Source: a virus
DNA: 24,133 bases
Reading direction: 5' to 3' (one strand)
IMG/VR virus record: IMGVR_UViG_3300025890_002989
Coordinates: 1 to 24,133 of that record
In this document: one piece after another, positions 1 through 6,471 of the stretch
How positions within the stretch are numbered: position 1 is the stretch's first letter
Layout of the letters: each line of letters opens with the position of its first letter
Notes under the pieces: model-generated
What the model saw: the letters and a program-made list of their open reading frames with translations, nothing else
Database searches by the model: none
What the model was told of the DNA's origin: nothing
Program-made: the position numbers and the translations under genes

Positions 1-55
1 ATTTCCATCCAATAGTTTCATTGAGTACAGCAATGTCAAATTTTTTATAATTCAT
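1..55 (-). CDS. Partial CDS, N-terminus of unknown protein
   Basis: Only the first 18 codons are inside the window, beginning MNYKKFDIAVLNETIGWK. The ATG (55-53) overlaps the TAA of the preceding gene as TAATG, the same tight junction seen throughout this window, so the start is credible. Nothing can be said about function from so short a fragment. Confidence 0.5.
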   Translation of the reverse strand, partial: MNYKKFDIAVLNETIGWK

Positions 56-243
56 TATACAAGCACCAAGATTGCTAACAGAGTTCCGAAGATAACCATT
101 GAACCGATAAAAGATCCGATCACACCTTGCATGAACGTCTCATCAAAATTTTGATCAGCGAACATAGGATTCTCAACAGGCTTCCGACGATCTTTAGGAA
201 TGTACACCGATCCCACTTCATGATTCAGTTTAACTCTATCCAT
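55..243 (-). CDS. Small C-terminal membrane-anchor protein, 62 aa
   Basis: A 62-aa protein with a charged N-terminal half (about residues 1-38) and one hydrophobic segment at the very C-terminus (about 40-62, ending LAILVLV), so it is probably a tail-anchored inner-membrane protein. It has its own promoter-like element upstream (TATAAT at 273-278) and a Shine-Dalgarno AGGAG at 252-256, 8 nt before the ATG. That makes it one of the few genes here not simply coupled to its upstream neighbour. The next gene starts at its stop codon (TAATG). I do not recognise the family and assign no function. Confidence 0.7.
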   Translation of the reverse strand: MDRVKLNHEVGSVYIPKDRRKPVENPMFADQNFDETFMQGVIGSFIGSMVIFGTLLAILVLV

Positions 244-251
244 TACGCCAA

Positions 252-320
252 CTCCTTTTTGCTTACAAGGTAATTATACCCCGCAAAGTCCTGAAATAAA
301 ACCACAGCTAAGTTATTGAT
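252..320 (-). promoter_or_regulatory. Promoter/leader cassette, copy A
   Basis: Read on the minus strand, this 87-bp intergenic gap has a TATAAT -10 box (273-278), a 16-nt spacer, and TTTATT as a weak -35 (295-300). A conserved CAATAACTTA block lies farther upstream (309-318) and a leader TAAGCAAAAAGGAG downstream (252-265) ends in the Shine-Dalgarno of the 62-aa gene. The same parts in the same order and near-identical spacing occur at 725-793 before the 128-aa gene. The match to a sigma70 -10 is perfect and the -35 is poor, so an additional upstream factor could be involved; that is inference. Confidence 0.65.
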
Positions 321-330
321 ATTCTTCAAA

Positions 331-717
331 TTAACCAGCAGCAACTCTAGTGATATGGCCGTTTACAGGAAAGATTTCTTGGAAACCCTCACCAGTACAG
401 AGAAGAAATTTACCACCAGCAACTTCAAGGATATCACCAATTGACAAGGAAGCGACCCGAGCACCGATTTTGCAAACTCGGTCAGGATCATTCCAGAGGT
501 TCATCAGAACGAACGCTTCTTCAGGATCATCCGTTTTGCAAGTAGCGACCAATTCATATTGGTAAAACCACTTAGCAGCATCAAATCGACCATCATCGAT
601 CATCCAACTGCAACCCTTATCAGCGTAAGCCGTAGTGGTTTCATTAGCCATCCAACCATCACGATTAATGAGGTCAGACAATTCGTCAGAGAGGTGCCAC
701 TGGTATACTGCGATCAT
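331..717 (-). CDS. Conserved-type phage hypothetical, 128 aa
   Basis: A soluble 128-aa protein without signal peptide or membrane segment. The C-terminal third (about residues 90-122, around SLSIGDILEVAGGKFLLCT and the following GF) looks like the short beta-rich 'S-x-GD' ending found in several uncharacterised phage proteins; this is pattern memory, not a search. It has a dedicated promoter-like cassette (TATAAT at 746-751) and a Shine-Dalgarno AAGGA at 725-729, 7 nt before the ATG. Sharing that cassette with the 62-aa gene suggests the two are expressed under the same conditions. Function unknown. Confidence 0.7.
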   Translation of the reverse strand: MIAVYQWHLSDELSDLINRDGWMANETTTAYADKGCSWMIDDGRFDAAKWFYQYELVATCKTDDPEEAFVLMNLWNDPDRVCKIGARVASLSIGDILEVAGGKFLLCTGEGFQEIFPVNGHITRVAAG

Positions 718-724
718 ATTTCCG

Positions 725-793
725 TCCTTTTTTGCTTATGATATTATTATACCATACGAAATGACGAATTAAAACTAGAGGTAAGTTATTGAT
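725..793 (-). promoter_or_regulatory. Promoter/leader cassette, copy B
   Basis: On the minus strand: CAATAACTTA (782-791), TTTAAT as a -35-like box (768-773), a 16-nt spacer, TATAAT (746-751), then 7 nt to a TAAGCAAAAAAGGA leader carrying the Shine-Dalgarno (725-729). Copy A at 252-320 has the same blocks at the same spacing, including GG immediately before TATAAT. The upstream block overlaps the end of the exonuclease gene (stop at 786-788), so part of the signal lies in coding sequence. Confidence 0.65.
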
Positions 794-1442
794 TTTCGAA
801 GAGTTTTATTGTCTTGAGGAGTTCTGGAGCCCATTTATCTCTATGTTCCACAAACACTTGGGGCTTGGCGTCGTCTACTGCGACTATGGTAACGAGTTGG
901 GTAATTGGCATTCTGGTGCGTTCTTCCCACATGATCGCGTAGGCAGACTCTTGTTGAAAGTAGTTAGTGATATACTTTCGGAGTTTTGGTTTTCGACTGG
1001 TTTTAAAGTCAATGATTGAATCCTTGCCGTCAAATTGAGCAACGCAATCAACGCGCCCAGCGACGCGTAAATGATCAGAATAGAGAGGAAGTTCTTGACC
1101 ATAGACTACTCCAATTCGTTCGTCTAGAATTTTTTTGACTGATAAAAAATTACCAATAATGTTCGGCATATAACTAGATTGATACTCTGGATCGTTGTTT
1201 ATGTACTTCTCAATTATCTCATGAACCGCAGTTCCCCGAGTGGCCGCTCGATAAGAGATCTTATCTGCTTCCTCATCGCCCACTTTTGCTCGCCACTTGG
1301 CGATACCTTCTTCGCTTAATACACTGAGGACAGTTGTAATTGACGGGTATAGATTCGAACCAGAACGATAATGCCTCTTATTGTTTTTCTGTTCTGTTAA
1401 TAAATCATCGTACCCTAGATCGACTGGAGCGTGTTTAAACAT
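786..1442 (-). CDS. PD-(D/E)XK exonuclease, RecB/Cas4-like
   Basis: A 218-aa single-domain nuclease. Visible motifs in order: RGTAVHE at 69-75 (the RGxxxH...E motif of RecB/Cas4-type nucleases), GRVD at 129-132 (metal-binding Asp), IIDFKT at 143-148 (the D-x-K core), and QQESAYA at 163-169 (the downstream Q...Y helix). This set is diagnostic of the RecB-type PD-(D/E)XK superfamily, which acts on DNA ends with divalent metal. I see no four-cysteine Fe-S cluster of the Cas4 type. Such short exonucleases are common in marine T4-like phages and probably serve recombination or host DNA degradation. It lies at the end of the sugar island, 1 nt after the preceding gene. Confidence 0.85.
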   Translation of the reverse strand: MFKHAPVDLGYDDLLTEQKNNKRHYRSGSNLYPSITTVLSVLSEEGIAKWRAKVGDEEADKISYRAATRGTAVHEIIEKYINNDPEYQSSYMPNIIGNFLSVKKILDERIGVVYGQELPLYSDHLRVAGRVDCVAQFDGKDSIIDFKTSRKPKLRKYITNYFQQESAYAIMWEERTRMPITQLVTIVAVDDAKPQVFVEHRDKWAPELLKTIKLFENQ

Positions 1443-1443
1443 A

Positions 1444-2202
1444 TTATCCTAATATACCCTTTCGAAGTTGGGCTTCATAGGCCCTTTTTTGTTGGCGGTT
1501 CATATTGTTAATTTGTTCTTTCGAAACAACCGGACCCGAAGACTTTATCTTACTCTTCTTTTTTTCTTCTTTCAAGTCATATGTCTCGACAGATATATTA
1601 TCTCGATTAGTGATTTTAAGATTATTGTGATTGTGATGAAGAATAAATTTAGTTCCTGTTTTTTGTTCAGCTTCTTTAAAGATACCGTTCCACACAGGTC
1701 GCCAATTCTCTATCAACCTAAAATTGTTTATGTTTCCTCTGTCGCTGTTCAAGTAAAGGTCCGTAACTGACCGCATATTAAAATCAAATAGCGTATCAAA
1801 CCCATACATATGTACAACGTCTGCTTTCTTTTTATGGACGGCATAATGTACTGCCATCATTCCGCAGTTGAAGTTGGTTGCATTCTTAGCATACTTGGGA
1901 ACATCTGTATAAAATTCGCGAACGTTTGCAGCATATTTTAAATAGAAGTTTGATTGTTTTGGGTCGCTCATCCAGATCTTAGGTCGAGTGCCAAGGATCC
2001 ACGGGTACATATCTAGGTTCAAGGAGCCTTCGGTAAGAGCCATCATCATCTTAAAATCAACCATGGCGGTCGCGTAAACTTCGTTTGCAGGCATATCAAA
2101 AGGAGGCATGTTACAGATTATTTTTTTGCCTGCCCTTTCTCGAAATTTGTATACCGCTGCTAAATCGCCGTTACCAATTATGTGCCAAACTTTTTCAGCC
2201 AT
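1444..2202 (-). CDS. GT29/DUF115-like transferase candidate, 252 aa
   Basis: N-terminal nucleotide-binding-like turn IIGNGD (8-13). A second block at about 112-140 (NCGMMAVHYAV followed by VVHMYGFD) corresponds in layout to the C-terminal motif of DUF115/sialyltransferase-fold proteins, where a small-residue helix leads into a strand ending G-x-D. The 206-aa protein at 13374-13994 has the same two-motif plan. The last about 45 residues are lysine-rich and end in NMNRQQKRAYEAQLRKG, probably a disordered tail. It overlaps the upstream GT8 gene by 8 nt. A glycan-modifying role fits the context; donor and acceptor are unknown. Confidence 0.5.
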   Translation of the reverse strand: MAEKVWHIIGNGDLAAVYKFRERAGKKIICNMPPFDMPANEVYATAMVDFKMMMALTEGSLNLDMYPWILGTRPKIWMSDPKQSNFYLKYAANVREFYTDVPKYAKNATNFNCGMMAVHYAVHKKKADVVHMYGFDTLFDFNMRSVTDLYLNSDRGNINNFRLIENWRPVWNGIFKEAEQKTGTKFILHHNHNNLKITNRDNISVETYDLKEEKKKSKIKSSGPVVSKEQINNMNRQQKRAYEAQLRKGILG

Positions 2203-2857
2203 TATATATTTTTTTCCTTATTATGTTATTACCTTTCTCACCAGTCCAGTGCATAATTCTTTTTTTATTGCTATCGGTAGAATCGTGTTGAACATCAATT
2301 CGAAGCCAGTTATACATATGAGGCAGCTGGCAGATGTGAGTAACCTGATTAAGCGGATTACCCATCATAAAATGTAAAACTTCTTGATCGCCTTGATTTG
2401 GTTTCTTGGCGCATGCATCGATCCATGCGTTTAATATTCTTGGTTTATCTATAATTGCCATAACACCCGAATTAAACCATTTCTCTCCAGAACGTTTAGA
2501 CCATGGTCTGTCTTCGCACATCCCGAGCTTGTCTGGTTCGCAATGATTCCATATGTCTTCGATATTTTCTAGAACTTCGCAATCAGTATCAAGCCAACAG
2601 AGTTTTTTTGCGTTGATAAGTTGCAGTGTTTTGGGCTTGAGAAACCAGCCGTTTACTCTTTGTTTAGGAATACTAATTATATCATCAAATGTGCTTATCT
2701 TGTGTATCCATTCAAGCATTTCTGCAGAAACGCCAAAGTCTGCAAAAACAATAGGGATTGTTTTATTGTGTTTTTTAAAATTTTTGTGGAACCATTCTAG
2801 CTGCCACTCAGTCTTTTCATCACATCCTGTAACAAAAACTTTATCGTACGATTTCAT
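2195..2857 (-). CDS. GT8-like glycosyltransferase, 220 aa
   Basis: A GT-A-fold glycosyltransferase. WLDTDCEVL at 88-96 carries the DxD metal/nucleotide-sugar motif (D90, D92). FNSGVM at 128-133 is the 'NsG' motif of family 8, GDQEVL at 156-161 matches the 'DQ' helix, and HWTGEKG at 203-209 matches the closing H-x-x-G-x-x-K loop of glycogenin-like enzymes. All key motifs are intact, so it is likely active with a UDP- or similar nucleotide sugar. It overlaps the upstream GT25 gene by 17 nt, so the two are almost certainly co-translated. Acceptor unknown. Confidence 0.8.
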   Translation of the reverse strand: MKSYDKVFVTGCDEKTEWQLEWFHKNFKKHNKTIPIVFADFGVSAEMLEWIHKISTFDDIISIPKQRVNGWFLKPKTLQLINAKKLCWLDTDCEVLENIEDIWNHCEPDKLGMCEDRPWSKRSGEKWFNSGVMAIIDKPRILNAWIDACAKKPNQGDQEVLHFMMGNPLNQVTHICQLPHMYNWLRIDVQHDSTDSNKKRIMHWTGEKGNNIIRKKIYNG

Positions 2858-3488
2858 AACCTACCCCATCATGCCAATTATGTTTCGCCAAACAACCTTG
2901 CGTTTTCTGTATTGTGGTGAAAGAGTCTTTTGCGACTACTGGCCAAGGGTAATACTCTTGCAACCAAGGGAATTTGTCAAGGTGTAAGAAAACGTCTGTT
3001 GGCCCACCATCAACTTTCGCGCGCGCGATCAGCTCTTTAGCGCCAGCTGGTTTTATTCGATACGCATGCGCCCCAGGAAAGTAACGCTTGGAAACAAGAG
3101 GATTAGTTCCTAACATTAGTGGGGTGTTGAAGTTGCCATAACTTGGTTTGCCTAAAGATATCGCTTTGTCATAATTTATAAACTCAGGTAACTCTCCAAC
3201 GCAGAAAGCATCGTGCTCGAAGATTTGATATTCTACTTTATCCTCTACACATTTTTTCCATAGAGCATAATGAGAAAGAAACGCCGCAATGCAGGACTCA
3301 AGATAAGAATACTTTTCTTGGAACCCAGAAACAGGTATTGATTCTATTTTCAATATCTCTAGAGGGTTGTCCTTTGGAGTAATGCCGTAGAACTTTAATA
3401 CTTTAAAATCTGGCATCGATCGAATACATCTTTCTGCAGCTTGCTCAGAAAGACTATTGTCTTTTATAGTTATTACGAATGATTTCAT
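2841..3488 (-). CDS. GT25-like glycosyltransferase, 215 aa
   Basis: Family 25 (LPS/LOS-type) glycosyltransferase. Motifs: CIAAFLSHYALWKKC at 66-80 (the 'GC..SH...w' helix of GT25), FEHDA at 90-94 (acidic metal site), GAHAYRIKPAGAKELI at 139-154 (the 'G..aY.is..GA..ll' motif), and PTDVFL at 163-168 (the 'p.D..l' motif). Family members transfer galactose or other sugars to lipooligosaccharide or to collagen. Two related genes lie at 3485-4186 and 10513-11232. It overlaps both neighbours (4 nt upstream, 17 nt downstream). Confidence 0.78.
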   Translation of the reverse strand: MKSFVITIKDNSLSEQAAERCIRSMPDFKVLKFYGITPKDNPLEILKIESIPVSGFQEKYSYLESCIAAFLSHYALWKKCVEDKVEYQIFEHDAFCVGELPEFINYDKAISLGKPSYGNFNTPLMLGTNPLVSKRYFPGAHAYRIKPAGAKELIARAKVDGGPTDVFLHLDKFPWLQEYYPWPVVAKDSFTTIQKTQGCLAKHNWHDGVGYEIVR

Positions 3489-4186
3489 AATGTAGTAGTA
3501 GTTGAAACTAACCCTTGCACTTTTGTATAATATTTTTTAGTTTGACCCAACATTCCAGGTAGTAGTTGTTTGCACATAATAGCGTCGTTGGGCCAAATGC
3601 CATGCTGATCAACCAGCTCAATAAGTTTTTGTGCACCAAGGGGTTTTATATAGTAGGCTGAATTGCCTGCAAGTCCTTGTGGCACATGTTGTTCATCAAT
3701 ATATGGAGGAGGAGCAATTGTGTAATTTCTTGCTTGTGCTAAGTTATGATATTCTTGCGAGCGCCTCGTTGCGCCTCGAGGATCGTTAATCCCAATGATC
3801 TGGTACTTAGATTTTTCTAGATGATCCCAATTTACTTTATTAACAAATTCCACATCATGTTCTAGAATAAGAAAATGCTCTTGTGTTTCCACGCATTCTT
3901 GCCAGAGGAGATAATGAGAAAAGAAACAAGCAATACGAGTATCGGTATTTCCAACATAGGGCGAAAGACTCAGGCCTGTTGAAAAATCAAGCCTAGGTTC
4001 TTTCGTCGGATATGTGTATGATAACCCATACTTCTGTTGCAGATCTTCAATTTCCCATGGGCGTATAGCTTTAAATATGTTCATCCAAAACGCAGGGCCA
4101 TTAACCTTTCTTGCACTACGGCGACAGGCGTGATAACCTCTTTCTGAAATCCCATTTCCGTGCATTACAATAATTTTTACTTTCAT
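3485..4186 (-). CDS. GT25-like glycosyltransferase, 233 aa
   Basis: Second GT25-like gene, adjacent to the first. RIACFFSHYLLWQECV at 84-99 is the SH helix, LEHDVEF at 108-114 the acidic motif, GNSAYYIKPLGAQKLI at 174-189 the 'Y.i...GA..l' motif, and PNDAIM at 199-204 the D motif. I start it at the ATG at 4186 (protein MKVKIIVM), 1 nt after the stop of the upstream HAD gene. A longer reading from 4213 would overlap the HAD domain and adds residues not expected before the first beta strand. Compared with the 215-aa paralogue it carries a longer region (about 125-170) between motifs, which may set acceptor specificity. Confidence 0.75.
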   Translation of the reverse strand: MKVKIIVMHGNGISERGYHACRRSARKVNGPAFWMNIFKAIRPWEIEDLQQKYGLSYTYPTKEPRLDFSTGLSLSPYVGNTDTRIACFFSHYLLWQECVETQEHFLILEHDVEFVNKVNWDHLEKSKYQIIGINDPRGATRRSQEYHNLAQARNYTIAPPPYIDEQHVPQGLAGNSAYYIKPLGAQKLIELVDQHGIWPNDAIMCKQLLPGMLGQTKKYYTKVQGLVSTTTTL

Positions 4187-4187
4187 T

Positions 4188-4469
4188 TTAAAATATCCAT
4201 TCCGCCTTATCATCTACCCACACATCATAATGCGGTTTGTTCATCCATAATTCTGTATACCGAACACCCCAGTCTTCTAATTGTTGCTTAGTAAGTGCGC
4301 TCCAGTCTTTTCCAGAGACAGCGCCGCGAGCTGTCCAGTAAATAATCTCATGCCCCGCGTCATATAAAGCGTTTATTTTTTCAACGTGTTTTCTAATCGC
4401 CAATGCAGTATAATAATTACCGTCTAATGTTAAACAGATAGTCTTATCTATGTCGACAATAAATCTCAT
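4188..4469 (-). CDS. Small HAD phosphatase, 93 aa
   Basis: A cap-less HAD-superfamily hydrolase. Motif I is DIDKT (6-10, DxDxT with the nucleophile at D6), motif II is the Thr of YWTARG (T46), Lys lies in MNKPHYD (K78), and motif IV is the acidic pair D86-D87 in WVDDKA. The start at 4469 is chosen because it begins directly at the first beta strand; a longer frame open to 4592 runs back inside the cupin gene. At 93 residues it is about the minimal Rossmannoid core. It lacks the Cys/His zinc loop of GmhB, so it is not a straightforward heptose-bisphosphate phosphatase. Next to a sugar kinase and nucleotidyltransferase, a sugar-phosphate phosphatase role is a reasonable inference. Confidence 0.75.
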   Translation of the reverse strand: MRFIVDIDKTICLTLDGNYYTALAIRKHVEKINALYDAGHEIIYWTARGAVSGKDWSALTKQQLEDWGVRYTELWMNKPHYDVWVDDKAEWIF

Positions 4470-4471
4470 TT

Positions 4472-4825
4472 TTATTTTTTTCCTTTTCCTACTCTGTAAT
4501 TGTCCTCTACAGAATCTGGTGTCGACACCTCGATAATAGTGCCCTGTTCGAGACAGTAGAGCTGATGCGGGAGCATAGGTTCGTTTCTCCATACATCGCC
4601 AGTATTTAGGATTTTTTCTGAAACGCTAGCGTCAGACGTGTCTATTAATTTTAGAATAAATTTGCCAGACAACACGTACCAAGTTTCGTCTTTCTCTTTA
4701 TGCATGTGCATAGAAAACGAACAACCAGAATTAAAGTTCATTAATTTTCCGCAATACAGTTCGTTGGTCGCCCAGATTATTTCTGAACCCCACGCTTTCT
4801 TCACGGTTCCTTCTAATCTAGTCAT
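4472..4825 (-). CDS. Cupin, sugar-phosphate isomerase-like
   Basis: A 117-aa single-domain cupin. Motif 1 is HMHKEKDETWYVLSG (40-54) with metal ligands H40, H42 and E47; motif 2 is GDVWRNEPMLPHQL (76-89) with H87. The N-terminal AWGSEIIWA and CGKLM resemble the cupin domain of type II mannose-6-phosphate isomerases and related sugar-locus cupins. All four metal ligands are present, so an active enzyme is plausible: an isomerase or epimerase acting on a sugar phosphate or nucleotide sugar. Its ATG overlaps the kinase stop (ATGA) and the HAD gene begins 2 nt after its own stop, placing it firmly in the activated-sugar unit. Confidence 0.72.
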   Translation of the reverse strand: MTRLEGTVKKAWGSEIIWATNELYCGKLMNFNSGCSFSMHMHKEKDETWYVLSGKFILKLIDTSDASVSEKILNTGDVWRNEPMLPHQLYCLEQGTIIEVSTPDSVEDNYRVGKGKK

Positions 4826-5574
4826 ATCTCCTCCAGTGTCGGAGCATAAACTCCTAAGTGTTGTACAGTAACTGCTGCAGCTCTCATGGCAAATTCGATT
4901 GCGTCAGACTTACTATTTGTTTGAAGAAACTTCACAATAAATGCAGCAAAGAAAGTATCTCCGGCTCCGCAGACATCAACCATCTCAATTTCAGGAGGAG
5001 TCCATTCTTCTTTGCCAGATATAATCTTACCGCCACCTCCAGTAACGATTAATTGATCTGGAGTAGGATGGTCGCTTGTTCTACGGTTCCACTCATCAGT
5101 ATTTATTTTAGTAATAATTCCGTCAAATTGTTTGAGGTCTGGCTTCTTGGTATCGATAAACATTGGGCAATGGCAGTTAGCTCGAATATATCTTATCGCG
5201 TCATAAGATATAAACCCTTTGTTATAATCAGAGATGACAACGGCGGCGGGGTTCTCGCCTGAGATTTCTTCGGGATCAAACGGATGCCATCCAACTAGAG
5301 GGATGTCAACTCGCAACAGCTGGTGCTGTCCACTAAAATATCTTATTTTTTGTTCGACATACCTCGTATGAAGATCGATCTCTGCTCCAAAATTTTCTAA
5401 ATTGGCAGCAACGTTCATTGCCATACCTTCTCGGCACGTTTCAATTCCTGGCCAGTCTAAAACAGGAACAGGAGCCTCTGGACTTATTCGGTTAACAGTC
5501 CCAGATCTATACGCGTCCCAACAGGTTTCGCCGATTAATATAATCTTCAAGGGTGTTTGTGGTAGCTTCATCAT
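4822..5574 (-). CDS. HldE-type (PfkB-fold) sugar kinase, compact
   Basis: Ribokinase/PfkB-fold kinase of the HldE N-domain type. Evidence: ILIGETCWDAY (12-22), the near-signature RISPEAPVPVL (29-39) typical of heptose-7-phosphate kinases, GMAMNVAANL (50-59) where the family usually has GGAANVA, RVD (88-90), VVISDYNKG (112-120), and the ATP-site DVCGAGDTFFA (200-210) with catalytic D206. At 250 aa it is shorter than the usual approximately 310-320-aa kinase domain. The segment between NFGAEIDLHT and the following RYVEQKIRYF appears to lack the usual 'GDDEAG' region. The first 68 nt overlap the nucleotidyltransferase gene. Substrate by family: a heptose-7-phosphate or related sugar phosphate. 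Confidence 0.8.
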   Translation of the reverse strand: MMKLPQTPLKIILIGETCWDAYRSGTVNRISPEAPVPVLDWPGIETCREGMAMNVAANLENFGAEIDLHTRYVEQKIRYFSGQHQLLRVDIPLVGWHPFDPEEISGENPAAVVISDYNKGFISYDAIRYIRANCHCPMFIDTKKPDLKQFDGIITKINTDEWNRRTSDHPTPDQLIVTGGGGKIISGKEEWTPPEIEMVDVCGAGDTFFAAFIVKFLQTNSKSDAIEFAMRAAAVTVQHLGVYAPTLEEI

Positions 5575-5968
5575 TTACTCTTTCAAAAAAATCGATATCG
5601 ATTAGATCTTCACCAACAATATCTTTGCCTTTCCAATCGGATCCAATAACCCTCACGTCTGCTCTAGACATAAGAGAAATCAATTCAACGTCGCTGTTAA
5701 ATGACCAAACTTCGTTAATGTCAATTATACGAGACAAAATCTTGGCTCTAACCGGCAAAGGGTTAACTGGGCGATCTATTCCTTTATTCTGCCGTATTCT
5801 TTCGTCACTATCAATAGCGCAGATAACATATCCTAAAGACTTGGCGTACATGAACAAATCGATGTGGCCTGTATGTAGAATGTCAAACGCGCCATTCACT
5901 AAAACTTTTGTCTTATGATTTAAACACAGAGTCTCGGGATTAGAAGGATAGAGAGGAGTAGCTTTCAT
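5507..5968 (-). CDS. HldE C-domain-like sugar nucleotidyltransferase
   Basis: A 153-aa cytidylyltransferase-fold enzyme. VNGAFDILHTGH at 24-35 contains the (H/T)xGH nucleotide motif. SDERIRQNKG (54-63) with PVNPLPVRAKIL (67-78) matches the 'sD.svr..KG..RPv.p...R...l' region of HldE C-domains, and VIGSDWKG (107-114) matches the 'kGgDy' motif region. In bacteria this domain makes ADP-heptose from heptose-1-phosphate, usually fused behind the kinase; here it is a separate gene placed before the kinase. Its ATG overlaps the methyltransferase stop (TAATG). Whether ATP or CTP is used cannot be read from the sequence. Confidence 0.8.
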   Translation of the reverse strand: MKATPLYPSNPETLCLNHKTKVLVNGAFDILHTGHIDLFMYAKSLGYVICAIDSDERIRQNKGIDRPVNPLPVRAKILSRIIDINEVWSFNSDVELISLMSRADVRVIGSDWKGKDIVGEDLIDIDFFERVNDEATTNTLEDYINRRNLLGRV

Positions 5969-6471
5969 TAAACTTTTCGAGCTGTCGCGTAGAACGAATG
6001 GTTAAGGTCAAAACCGTCGGTAACAATAACTTCTCTCCATTTTCCTCTAGATTGAAGGCAATCACGAATGATATGAGGTTCTAAAACGTTTACGTGTTTT
6101 CGGTTATGCCAAGGTTTCCAGTACTCTTGCTGATAACTAGGTAGGTATAAAAACAGAAGACCACCAACTTTTAATTGTTCATACCAGTAGTCTAAAACAC
6201 CAACCCAGTCGGATAGATGCTCGAGACAATGTGAAGAGAAAACATAGTCTAATTCATTTTCAGGAAGGTTCAAGGCGTGCCATTCATCGTCAAAGTCTAA
6301 GTCTACAGGTATTGCTCCTGGAAACGCCCATTCCGGTTTCATACATCCAACATCAACACCTTTACCTTTCAATAACTTCGAAGCAAATGGAAATGCGTAT
6401 TGAGATGCAAATCCTTCTTGTTGCAGTTTCGGGTAAATCTTACCTCCAAATTGTATCGTGTGATCGCTCAT
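5968..6471 (-). CDS. SAM-dependent methyltransferase, 167 aa
   Basis: Class I methyltransferase of the Methyltransf_11 type. GVDVGC at 38-43 is motif I (SAM glycine loop, degenerate), DLDFD at 57-61 follows strand 2, and VFSSHCLEHL at 77-86 is the typical 'd.V....vlEH' motif. A W/H/Y-rich stretch, including WKPWHNRKHV at about 118-127, follows. I start at 6471: that ATG overlaps the previous stop as ATGA and has AGGA 8 nt upstream, whereas the ATG at 6486 lies inside the previous gene. The location suggests it methylates a sugar or nucleotide-sugar intermediate, but the substrate is unknown. Confidence 0.75.
   Translation of the reverse strand: MSDHTIQFGGKIYPKLQQEGFASQYAFPFASKLLKGKGVDVGCMKPEWAFPGAIPVDLDFDDEWHALNLPENELDYVFSSHCLEHLSDWVGVLDYWYEQLKVGGLLFLYLPSYQQEYWKPWHNRKHVNVLEPHIIRDCLQSRGKWREVIVTDGFDLNHSFYATARKV

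Noticed and set aside
2553-2987. 144-aa plus-strand open frame
   Set aside because: Antisense to the GT8-like and GT25-like genes, whose motifs are clear. Its composition (Ser/Leu/Cys-rich) is that of a shadow frame.
3678-3700. GCTAAGTTATGATATTCTT resembling the upstream block of the promoter cassette
   Set aside because: It has a one-base deletion relative to the cassette, is in the middle of a GT25-like coding region, and no -10 box lies at the expected distance.
4470-4592. N-terminal extension of the HAD phosphatase
   Set aside because: The extra 41 residues are read from the cupin gene in another frame and precede the first beta strand; the ATG at 4469 fits the operon junction.
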